NCBI GenBank assembly: GCA_009774625.1
Contig: VSOB01000079.1
Location: 1-11,500, forward strand
Length of the DNA stretch: 11,500 nucleotides
Direction: 5' to 3'
Origin: Lachnospiraceae bacterium
Lineage (GTDB): Bacteria; Bacillota; Clostridia; Lachnospirales; Lachnospiraceae
The first letter of the stretch is position 1. Each line of letters begins with the position of its first letter. A model generated the notes under the pieces. That model saw only the letters and a list, made by a program, of their open reading frames with translations, was not told the origin of the DNA and searched no databases. The position numbers and the translations under genes were made by a program. Shown one piece after another: positions 1 to 5,646 of the stretch.

Positions 1-302
1 AGGCGGTTAATATTTCTTTTGATGTGGTTATTGCATCTGGATATTCACTGGAGAGTACGAAAGAAACGGTCCGTCAGGAACTGATTCGCTATATGAAGGA
101 TATTGCCCTGGATACTCCCGATGAAGAGAATATGGTGGCGCAGTATATGAAGGTGATTGGTATTTTAGCAAATACGGCAGGAATTAAGGATTTGGCAAAT
201 CTTACGCTAAATGGACTGTCTGAAAATGTAAATATTGAAGCGGATAATGTCCCTGTCCTCGGCGAACTGACAATGAACGAAGCGGCAGTTTTGAACAGAT
301 AG
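1..302 (+). CDS. Baseplate J / XkdT-like tail protein, 3' end only
   Basis: The reading frame is open from the left edge (first full codon at base 3) to TAG at 300-302, so the gene begins outside the window and only about 99 C-terminal residues are seen. The visible part has a beta strand (NISFDVVIASGYS) followed by a helix-rich stretch and ends GELTMNEAAVLNR. This resembles the C-terminus of baseplate J/XkdT-like proteins of contractile-tailed phages, which form the baseplate wedge. The assignment rests on this short segment and on the position directly before an XkdU/gp48-like gene, which is the usual order (J-like then gp48-like). The internal ATG at 24 is not the real start. The next gene follows after about 11 bases, suggesting one operon. 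Confidence 0.7.
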   Translation, partial: AVNISFDVVIASGYSLESTKETVRQELIRYMKDIALDTPDEENMVAQYMKVIGILANTAGIKDLANLTLNGLSENVNIEADNVPVLGELTMNEAAVLNR

Positions 303-313
303 GGGGGATGCGT

Positions 314-1111
314 ATGCTTGTATATAATAACCAGCAGCGGAGCGGATATGAAGAAATCGCGTCCTACAGTCCGCGCTATTACAGGAGAATCAAAGAAATG
401 GATGCGGTGTTTCGGCTGGCCGGCTGGATTATCGATCTTATGGCCCAGGATATGGAAGATATGGTGGCGTTTCAGTTCCTGAAATATATGGATGATGAAG
501 CACTTACCAGATACGAGGTGTTTCTGGGAATTATGAAAGATGCAAACAAAACGCTGGAAGAGAGGAAAGCCTATATCAATGCATTGCTGATAGGTTCCGG
601 GAAACTTTCTGCAGATAAGATTAAAGCGATTGTGAGACAATTTGTGGACTGCGAGTGCGACATTGAATTGTCGGGCGCCAAATTGTATATCAATATGACA
701 TTTAAGGATAATCCGAATAAGTATATGGAGGATATTCGTAGTCTTATCAAAGGGAAGGTACCGGCTCATATCGAGATTATTTATCATGGTTCAGAAGGGC
801 TTGACATAGTGGTCCAGCTTGCAAACACCGTGACGGTGGAACGGATGCTCCACAGGATGGATTTTTATCTGTATAGCAATGGCGGCATTACATACCTGAA
901 TGGCACCGCTGCTTTTGATGGAAGCTTTCTGCTGGGGAGCCAGCTTGAATTGTTCCCGGTAAGGGACCGGCACAGGCTTGAAGTTGTGCAGGAAGAATCC
1001 GTTGAAGCTGAATCCATCCTGATAAAAAAGAACCTTAATTATTTGGATGGGAGTATTTTTCTTGACGGAAGTACGACACTGAATGCGGCAGAATGGAAGG
1101 AGGAAATTTAG
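314..1111 (+). CDS. XkdU / Mu gp48-like (DUF2313-type) phage tail protein
   Basis: A structural tail protein of the YmfQ/XkdU/Mu gp48 group, placed in the baseplate of myophages. The N-terminal two thirds carry the family pattern: a YSPRYYRRIKEMDAVF segment, then a helix ending in LTRYEVFLGI, then EERKAYINALL. The ATG at 314 is preferred because the run AGGGGGG at 301-307 lies 6 bases before it; the ATG at 308 abuts that run with no spacing. The C-terminal ~100 residues are beyond the usual domain and contain two similar glycine/aspartate-rich stretches (YLNGTAAFDGSFLLGS and YLDGSIFLDGSTTLNA), which look like a small beta repeat. The TAG stop is directly followed by the next ATG. Function is inferred from family and gene order. 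Confidence 0.75.
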   Translation: MLVYNNQQRSGYEEIASYSPRYYRRIKEMDAVFRLAGWIIDLMAQDMEDMVAFQFLKYMDDEALTRYEVFLGIMKDANKTLEERKAYINALLIGSGKLSADKIKAIVRQFVDCECDIELSGAKLYINMTFKDNPNKYMEDIRSLIKGKVPAHIEIIYHGSEGLDIVVQLANTVTVERMLHRMDFYLYSNGGITYLNGTAAFDGSFLLGSQLELFPVRDRHRLEVVQEESVEAESILIKKNLNYLDGSIFLDGSTTLNAAEWKEEI

Positions 1112-1495
1112 ATGTCGGACAGTATAGTTACCAATATCGCAAAGAAGAAAATCGTGCAGGCAAGGGCCGGGCTGATAACGGCTCTTCCGAAGACGATAGG
1201 CATGGCGTTCGGTGATGGGGCAGCCAGCGGATCGGCAATTAGGACGCCCTTGGCCACGGATGTGTCCCTACAGCATGAATTGCACCGGCAGCCGATAGAT
1301 GATGTGACTTTGCAGCCGGATGAAATCAGTGCAATGTATGTAACCACGCTGGCGAAGGAAACTCTGGCAGGCCAGACGATCAATGAGGTCGCTTTGTATG
1401 ATGAAGACGGAGATCTGCTGGCGATAAAGGCGTTTTCAAATAAAGGAAAGGATGGGGATATGGAGATGGTATTTGAAATCCTGGATAAGTTTTAG
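1112..1495 (+). CDS. Short tail-fibre N-terminal-type protein
   Basis: A 127-residue protein. The segment IVQARAGLITALPKTIGMAFGDGA, then INEVALYDEDGDLLAIKAFSNKGK, is like the N-terminal attachment domain of phage tail-fibre/collar proteins (P2 gpH-type, DUF3751-like), which anchors fibres to the baseplate. Here it stands alone, without the long fibre shaft and tip that usually follow. The distal adhesin may therefore be supplied by the separate downstream genes, including the DGR-diversified one. The start is the ATG directly after the previous stop, with an AAGGAGG ribosome site inside the end of the previous gene, so translation is probably coupled. The family call is by recognition only. 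Confidence 0.6.
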   Translation: MSDSIVTNIAKKKIVQARAGLITALPKTIGMAFGDGAASGSAIRTPLATDVSLQHELHRQPIDDVTLQPDEISAMYVTTLAKETLAGQTINEVALYDEDGDLLAIKAFSNKGKDGDMEMVFEILDKF

Positions 1496-1501
1496 GCTCT
1501 G

Positions 1502-1524
1502 AAAATAACGTATTTCGTTATTTT
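1502..1524 (+). terminator. A/T-rich hairpin between tail genes, weak terminator or processing site
   Basis: AAAATAACG at 1502-1510 pairs perfectly with CGTTATTTT at 1516-1524 around a 5-base loop. The stem is 9 bp but only about a third G/C, and the T run belongs to the stem itself. It may attenuate transcription between the tail gene and the adhesin/DGR unit rather than stop it. Confidence 0.4.
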
Positions 1525-1576
1525 GTAACATGAAAATTAAGACGCTAACAAAATGTGTTATATTGAGGAGGATGTA

Positions 1577-2053
1577 ATGAAAGATTACACAAACAATACT
1601 CCTATTTTTTCTGAAGCACTAAAAATTACAGAAACCTCTGATCCGGCTCATGCCGATATTGTCAATACGGCACCGATTCAGATATTTCAGAATACACTCT
1701 GTAATCGCCAGTCGATTGAGCAGTTGAAACAGAGCGCAGTGTCTACGGAAGATTATAATCCGGAGGTGTCCTATCAGGTGGGGGATTATTGCCTATACCA
1801 GAATACGCTCTACAAATGCGTGCAGGAAACAACCGGAGAATGGAATCCTATCTGCTGGCAGCAGACAAGCGCATTGGGAGAGATAGAGGGCCTGAGAGGC
1901 ACAATAGTGCAGCAGGAGGCTGTGATATCTTCCCTTGAGGAAATGCTCGTGACCGGCAATGTTATATCAGAGCTGGTGACAGGTGCTGGAGATCGATTTG
2001 TTTCTGTAAATGGTGACGGTTTCAAAGCGTTGAAGAAAATTCAGTTTAAGTAG
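1577..2053 (+). CDS. Small tail-associated protein with chitin-binding-like module
   Basis: A 158-residue protein starting at the ATG at 1577, chosen because GAGGAGG (1565-1571) lies just upstream; an in-frame ATG at 1553 has no such site. Residues 1-58 are unrecognised. Residues about 59-101 (YNPEVSYQVGDYCLYQNTLY, later W89 and W94) match the pattern of small carbohydrate-binding CBM5/12-like modules, which are often found on phage fibres. Residues about 100-125 look like a coiled coil (GEIEGLRGTIVQQEAVISSL), and the C-terminus is short and basic. The next gene, the variable adhesin, follows after 9 bases. I infer a sugar-contacting or assembly role at the tail tip; it could also be a chaperone or connector for the adhesin. 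Confidence 0.6.
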   Translation: MKDYTNNTPIFSEALKITETSDPAHADIVNTAPIQIFQNTLCNRQSIEQLKQSAVSTEDYNPEVSYQVGDYCLYQNTLYKCVQETTGEWNPICWQQTSALGEIEGLRGTIVQQEAVISSLEEMLVTGNVISELVTGAGDRFVSVNGDGFKALKKIQFK

Positions 2054-2062
2054 GAGGAGAAA

Positions 2063-2965
2063 ATGGATCAGTTATTTATGAATTTAGAAAAGCTGACTTC
2101 CGTTCCGGGAGGCGGCAGTTTTTTACACATCGTGACGGAAAATGGGGATAAGATCATCAAGGCTGAGGACTTTGCGAGAGATATGTTTAATTTCTTGACT
2201 GGCGGAGAGCCGGAGGCACATAACCAGATTTATCGTGGAGGGAAGGTGCTCACAGATTTCTATAGTTATGATGAAATTATAGAGATGGTGCAGGCGAAAG
2301 ATTTCTCGGATATATTCGTTGGGGACATCATTGAGAGAGATACGCCGGCGATTTCCGTTACGAATTTTGCAGCCAAGGCAAAGACGCAGTATGTGGTCCT
2401 GGGAATCAATTCCCTGAATAACCACGGAGATACACCCAAACTGCAGAACAGGCCGCACCTTGTTATGATGCCGTTGGATGGCCTCGGAAGCGCCTATATG
2501 AACGCCACCAATATCACTACGGGCGGATATAGAGACAGCTACATGAATAAGACGGTCATGCCGGCTGTAGTCACAGCCCTAGAAAGTGCTTTTGGGGCAT
2601 CCCATGTCCTGCAGACAAGAGAATATATCACGAATACAGTAACTACTACCGTTGCCAGTCGTGGCGGTTTGGGATGGCAAGGAGGATCCACAGCTGGGGA
2701 GTGGAGCGACCAGAAAGCAATCCTTATGACGGAATTGGAGGCTTATGGGGCCACACCGTTTTCGTCCAGTGCCTATGACAATATCGGGCTGGATCAGCAG
2801 CTTCCGGGTATGAAAATTGATAAGATCATGAACCGTCGCTTCCACCGGTGGTTGCGGTCGGTCTGCCATTCGACGTACTTCTGCCTTGTGGCCGCTCGCG
2901 GCAATCCGACCGGCGGCAGCGCCTCGGGCGTGATTGTGGTTTGCCCCCGCTTCGCAATCGGATAA
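2063..2965 (+). CDS. DGR target: variable tail adhesin with C-type-lectin-like (DUF6273-type) C-terminus
   Basis: A 300-residue protein whose last 40 codons form the variable repeat, predicted to bind the host receptor at the tail tip. Residues 1-60 appear to be an attachment region. From about 62 the sequence follows the DUF6273/CLec pattern: FVGDIIERD (85-93), YVVLGINS (110-117), HLVMMPLDGLG (132-142), a GGYRDSYMN segment (154-162), then W214 and the terminal R..RWLRSV...F....G....A....V.CPRF core. Eleven residues differ from the TR-encoded Asn: H261, H269, Y272, L275, A277, R279, T283, G284, S286, G289 and I291; N281 is unchanged. The conserved W263, L264, R265, S266, G280, C294 and F297 are encoded without variable adenines and should hold the fold. 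The start has a TAGGAGGAG ribosome site. The mutagenesis role is clear from VR/TR; the receptor role is inferred by analogy with Mtd of Bordetella phage BPP-1. Confidence 0.92.
   Translation: MDQLFMNLEKLTSVPGGGSFLHIVTENGDKIIKAEDFARDMFNFLTGGEPEAHNQIYRGGKVLTDFYSYDEIIEMVQAKDFSDIFVGDIIERDTPAISVTNFAAKAKTQYVVLGINSLNNHGDTPKLQNRPHLVMMPLDGLGSAYMNATNITTGGYRDSYMNKTVMPAVVTALESAFGASHVLQTREYITNTVTTTVASRGGLGWQGGSTAGEWSDQKAILMTELEAYGATPFSSSAYDNIGLDQQLPGMKIDKIMNRRFHRWLRSVCHSTYFCLVAARGNPTGGSASGVIVVCPRFAIG
2835..2952 (+). repeat. DGR variable repeat (VR)
   Basis: Aligns without gaps to 3658-3775 (offset 823). Of 118 positions 101 are identical, and all 17 differences fall where the template has A: 7 are C, 7 are G and 3 are T. 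Changed positions are 2843, 2867, 2876, 2885, 2886, 2891, 2892, 2897, 2898, 2910, 2912, 2913, 2919, 2927, 2928, 2934 and 2950. The GC-rich block 2936-2949 (GTGGTTTGCCCCCG) is identical in both copies and is the likely initiation-of-mutagenic-homology (IMH) element. The first non-A mismatch, T to C at 2953, marks the 3' border. The repeat ends 10 bases before the stop codon. Confidence 0.97.
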
Positions 2966-2989
2966 TCACGGCCCCTTGTGGGCCGTGAT
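2965..2989 (+). promoter_or_regulatory. Hairpin/cruciform 1 just downstream of VR
   Basis: ATCACGGCCC (2965-2974) and GGGCCGTGAT (2980-2989) form a perfect 10-bp stem with a 5-base loop (CTTGT), beginning at the last base of the adhesin stop codon. No T run follows, so it is a poor terminator. In studied DGRs a hairpin or cruciform a few bases after the VR helps target recognition during retrohoming, and this position (12 bases after the VR border) fits that role. Confidence 0.75.
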
Positions 2990-2995
2990 ATAGTC

Positions 2996-3011
2996 CCGGC
3001 CGTAAGGCCGG
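2996..3011 (+). promoter_or_regulatory. Hairpin 2 downstream of VR with GTAA tetraloop
   Basis: CCGGCC (2996-3001) and GGCCGG (3006-3011) form an all-G/C 6-bp stem with a GTAA loop, a GNRA-type tetraloop in RNA. It lies 6 bases after hairpin 1. It could be the functional DGR target hairpin in place of, or together with, hairpin 1, or it could protect the 3' end of the adhesin mRNA. Confidence 0.6.
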
Positions 3012-3052
3012 TCGCCGCATTTGGGATTTTTGGATTTTGAGGAGAAAGTAAT

Positions 3053-3634
3053 ATGAGTGTACCGAAACACAAGAGATCTGAGAGCCCGATGGAATTTCTG
3101 CATAATGCCTTGAGTTTACGCCGGGAAATGACAGAACTCTTACTTCGGGATTTTGGCGTGAAGTCCCGGATAAGAAAACACTTGAAGGAGGTGAGGCTGG
3201 ATGAACCGTCAAAGGAAGAATTGGAGTGGATGAAAAAACGGTACGGCATGACAGCTGAGGACTGTCAGAAGATAGATACCATCATCAATAATGCCACATA
3301 CGATGTGACGGAGCTGGAGCAGTACCCGGAGTGGCTCATATCCTATTTCAGAAGCGCTGTTCTTAGGATTTTGGAGAATCTGCTGAACAATCTGTATTAT
3401 GCCAACAGTATATATATTACGAAGGAAGCAGAGTATTCGCAGCGGCGAGGATATTTGAACCAGGCTATAGGAAATTGCTATCAGCTGACAAGCTGGATGG
3501 ATTATATCAGGCAGACGCTTCCAGTAGATGCCAATAAATATGAACGGTATCTGATCCGAATACAGCGGGAAATCGCACTTGTAAAAGGTGTGCGTACCGC
3601 TGACAATAAGACGTTGGCCAAGATAAGGAAATAA
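3053..3634 (+). CDS. avd: DGR accessory variability determinant (Avd-like)
   Basis: Avd proteins are small, basic four-helix-bundle subunits (pentameric in BPP-1) that bind the reverse transcriptase and the DGR RNA and are needed for cDNA synthesis. This protein is almost entirely helical and basic, and it lies between target and TR. Helices can be read at about 10-35 (SPMEFLHNALSLRREMTELL), 90-125 (WLISYFRSAVLRILENLLNN), 125-155 (AEYSQRRGYLNQAIGNCYQL) and 155-180 (YERYLIRIQREIAL). At 193 residues it is longer than the roughly 125-130 usual for Avd; the extra part is an N-terminal helix plus a charged linker (about 1-75, including LEEVRLDEPS-like acidic/basic sequence). A GAGGAGA ribosome site precedes the ATG. 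The call rests mainly on context and helical composition. Confidence 0.8.
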   Translation: MSVPKHKRSESPMEFLHNALSLRREMTELLLRDFGVKSRIRKHLKEVRLDEPSKEELEWMKKRYGMTAEDCQKIDTIINNATYDVTELEQYPEWLISYFRSAVLRILENLLNNLYYANSIYITKEAEYSQRRGYLNQAIGNCYQLTSWMDYIRQTLPVDANKYERYLIRIQREIALVKGVRTADNKTLAKIRK

Positions 3635-3657
3635 ATCCATAGGGCACACACTATATA

Positions 3658-3775
3658 GTCGCTTCAACCGGTGGTTGCGGTCGGTCTGCAATTCGACGAA
3701 CTTCTGCAATGTGAACGCTAACGGCAATCCGAACAACGGCAACGCCTCGAACGTGAATGTGGTTTGCCCCCGATT
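3658..3775 (+). repeat. DGR template repeat (TR)
   Basis: The unmutated donor copy of the VR, lying 23 bases after the avd stop codon in a non-coding interval. Read in the adhesin frame it contains 12 Asn codons, all AAC or AAT, holding 24 of the 26 adenines; the others are in one ACG and one CGA codon. Mutating the first two bases of AAY codons can give many amino acids but never a stop codon, which is the usual DGR design. Homology with the VR starts at 3658 and ends at 3775; the flanks (TATATA before, TCAAGCGCG after) do not match the VR flanks. Confidence 0.97.
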
Positions 3776-3918
3776 TCAAGCGCGCCCATTATAGAGGGAA
3801 GATTCCCCAGGTGTGCGGATTGGAAGGAGTGCGTGTCCTGCCTTAGGGCGAATATGTCCCATGATGCGGCCTGTTACGACAGTTGTCCGCTGTAAACAGG
3901 GTTTAAATTTTGTAGGTA
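3776..3918 (+). ncRNA. DGR RNA spacer between TR and reverse transcriptase
   Basis: A 143-base interval between TR and the RT start. In BPP-1 a spacer of about this length forms, with TR, the RNA used for primed cDNA synthesis together with Avd. Visible structure: CCTGTT (3870-3875) pairs with AACAGG (3895-3900), with a nested ACAG (3879-3882)/CTGT (3890-3893) stem and a 7-base loop. No convincing promoter was seen directly before TR, so the RNA is probably cut from or part of the operon transcript. One frame (3722-3892) is open and cysteine-rich but has no good start; see findings. That this interval is the DGR RNA is inferred from position. Confidence 0.65.
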
Positions 3919-5076
3919 ATGAATATGAACAGAGTGGCAGATATGAACGTGTTGCTAAATGCGTTTGATCAATGCAGGAGCGGGAGCGATTGGAAAGCGT
4001 CCACCCAAAGGTATGAGGCCAATGTAATGCTCAAGACGTTGGAAATAAAGCAGAGCATCGAGAGTGGCGCTTACCACCCATCAAAATGCAAAGAATTTAT
4101 ACTGTCTGAACGAGGCAAGGTAAGGCCTGTGAAGGCTCCGGCGATAGAGGATCGTGTTGTGGCAAAAGCCCATAACCAGCAGATCCTCTTACCGGAGATC
4201 CACAGGCGCATAATCTATGACAACGGCGCATCCATCCAGGGCAGAGGCAATGATTTTGCGAGACAGCGCTTTGAAACCCATATCCATAAGCATTATCGCG
4301 AGAGGGTAGAGAAAGGTCTGAAGCCCTATAATGGCGGGTATGCGTTGTTTGCTGACTTTACGAAATTTTTCGATAATGTACCGCATGAAGAATTGAAGGG
4401 GCAGTTTCACGAGTTTACGGATTTTCCGGAGGAAAATGCCCTGACGGATCTGCTCATAGATGCTTTTGCTCCCGATGTGTCCTATATGGATGATGAAGAA
4501 TATGCCGCAGCCATGTCTGTACCGTATAATTCCCTTGAACATATGAATTATCAGGGGCCGGGGGAGAAGCTACTGCATAAGTCGTTGAATATTGGTTCGG
4601 AGACATCTCAGTCAGGTGGTGTGTATTATCCCCATGCCATAGATAATTACTTTAAAATTGTCAGGGGCGAAAAATATTATGGACGATACATGGACGATAT
4701 CAATAATATCAATGATGACAAGGAGCGGCTGAAGCAGAATAGGGCTGATTTGGAGCATATCGCATCTGAAGCAGGGTTATTTATAAACCAAAGAAAGACG
4801 CAGATTGTTCCGCTGAATAGGCCTTTTGTTTGGCTGAAAGTAAAATATCGGCTGACGGAATCCGGAAAACTGTATCGGCTGCTCCATCATGATACGATTG
4901 TGAGAGAGCGCATAAGAATCAAAAAACATGCAGCTCTCATTGCAGAAGGAAAAATGTCAAGGGTCGAAGCGGTACATCATTATAGAAGTTGGCGTGGGAA
5001 TGCGGTTCATTATGATAATTACCGCAGCATCGGAGAACTGGATAAACTTTTTAAGACATTGATAGGAGGATTTTAG
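3919..5076 (+). CDS. DGR reverse transcriptase
   Basis: The error-prone reverse transcriptase that copies TR RNA into cDNA with misincorporation opposite adenines. Of 385 residues, the RT core is clear: a motif with FADFTKFFDNVPH (144-156) containing the catalytic Asp146; the DGR-diagnostic IGSETSQ (225-231), a form of the (I/V/L)GxxxSQ motif that replaces the usual QG motif of other RTs; and GRYMDDINNI (255-264) with catalytic Asp259 and Asp260. The N-terminal RPVKAPAIEDRVVAKA (69-84) fits RT motif 1/2, and the C-terminal basic region (RIRIKKHAAL) fits the thumb. A second YMDD at 189-192 is not in the catalytic position. No long maturase or endonuclease domain follows, as normal for DGR RTs. 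Start choice is uncertain: ATG 3919, or ATG 3925, which is better spaced from GTAGGT at 3912-3917. Confidence 0.96.
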   Translation: MNMNRVADMNVLLNAFDQCRSGSDWKASTQRYEANVMLKTLEIKQSIESGAYHPSKCKEFILSERGKVRPVKAPAIEDRVVAKAHNQQILLPEIHRRIIYDNGASIQGRGNDFARQRFETHIHKHYRERVEKGLKPYNGGYALFADFTKFFDNVPHEELKGQFHEFTDFPEENALTDLLIDAFAPDVSYMDDEEYAAAMSVPYNSLEHMNYQGPGEKLLHKSLNIGSETSQSGGVYYPHAIDNYFKIVRGEKYYGRYMDDINNINDDKERLKQNRADLEHIASEAGLFINQRKTQIVPLNRPFVWLKVKYRLTESGKLYRLLHHDTIVRERIRIKKHAALIAEGKMSRVEAVHHYRSWRGNAVHYDNYRSIGELDKLFKTLIGGF

Positions 5077-5077
5077 T

Positions 5078-5329
5078 ATGGAATTAAAGAAGACATTGAC
5101 GCCGGAAGAAGTTCAGGAAAAACAGCAGGAGATCATCAACCTTATGAGCCAACTTTCCAGCACCCAGAGTGATATTGGGGACTGGAAGATTACCAAGACT
5201 TATGAGGCCCGCATGAGAGAGGAAGCGGATCCATATGACACAAAAGCTCTGATGGGTGCCCGGCAGGAGGTCAGGGACAGGATCAACGAACTCCAGCAGG
5301 AAATTGATGCTGCAGAGCAGGGGCTGTAA
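5078..5329 (+). CDS. Small helical protein after the DGR RT, function unknown
   Basis: I do not recognise a named family with confidence. The 83 residues are highly charged, with two likely coiled-coil helices (about 8-30 and 60-80, the latter VRDRINELQQEIDAAEQ) joined by a segment with DWKITKTYEARM and DPYDTKALMGAR. The gene starts two bases after the RT stop and has a TAGGAGG site, so it is co-translated with the RT. It may be a tail-fibre assembly protein or a phage hypothetical unrelated to retrohoming. Its tight coupling makes a link to the DGR possible but unproven. Confidence 0.7.
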   Translation: MELKKTLTPEEVQEKQQEIINLMSQLSSTQSDIGDWKITKTYEARMREEADPYDTKALMGARQEVRDRINELQQEIDAAEQGL

Positions 5330-5374
5330 CTGTAAAGTCGGGGGCTAATTCAGTAGAAAGGAATGGTACTTCAT

Positions 5375-5602
5375 ATGGATGAAGATAATTTTTTAGAACT
5401 TCTGGATCTCTATATGGATATGGTGGAAAAACAGGATGAAATCATATACCGACTGGGGAAAATTGTTGCCAGGCAGGCGACGGACTTGAAACTCTTACAG
5501 AATGACCAGGCGTTTACAGATAAAAAGCTGGAAGAGGATATGGCAATCGTCCGGGAGGTTATGGAGCAGTATAAAGAAACCAGTGCTGAATTAGAGCCGT
5601 AA
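5375..5602 (+). CDS. Small acidic coiled-coil protein, function unknown
   Basis: A 75-residue acidic helical protein (MDEDNFLELLDLYMDMVEKQ..., ending QYKETSAELEP) with no membrane segment or catalytic motif. The ATG at 5375 is preferred because AAAGGA (5357-5362) directly touches the in-frame ATG at 5363, leaving it no spacing; 5375 is 12 bases away, longer than ideal, so the start is uncertain. Small proteins of this kind are common between fibre and lysis genes in Firmicute prophages. Its stop codon sits inside the loop of the following terminator. Confidence 0.65.
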   Translation: MDEDNFLELLDLYMDMVEKQDEIIYRLGKIVARQATDLKLLQNDQAFTDKKLEEDMAIVREVMEQYKETSAELEP

Positions 5603-5613
5603 GGCTCTTTTTT
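5593..5613 (+). terminator. Rho-independent terminator closing the tail/DGR operon
   Basis: AGAGCC (5593-5598) and GGCTCT (5603-5608) form a 6-bp stem with GTAA loop, followed by a T run through 5613. The TAA stop of the preceding gene spans 5600-5602 within the loop. It separates the tail/DGR block from the lysis block, although late phage transcription may read through it. Confidence 0.8.
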
Positions 5614-5646
5614 AATGCAATTTTTTATAGAGGGGAGGTGAGGACA

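Noticed and set aside
89..787. Long minus-strand open frame opposite the two tail genes
   Set aside because: Antisense shadow: both plus-strand genes have ribosome sites and recognisable families, whereas this frame has no recognisable domain.
2794..3249. Minus-strand frames across the VR, hairpins and avd start
   Set aside because: They run through both hairpins and the VR and show no domain; the low number of stops reflects the GC-rich VR.
3614..3657. A dedicated promoter just before TR (TTGGCC or TATATA boxes)
   Set aside because: No -35/-10 pair with usable spacing; TR RNA is more simply made from the operon transcript.
4483..4494. A second YMDD in the RT (residues 189-192)
   Set aside because: It is followed by EEYAAA in a variable region ahead of the IGSETSQ motif; the catalytic one is GRYMDDINNI at 257-260, in the correct order and spacing.
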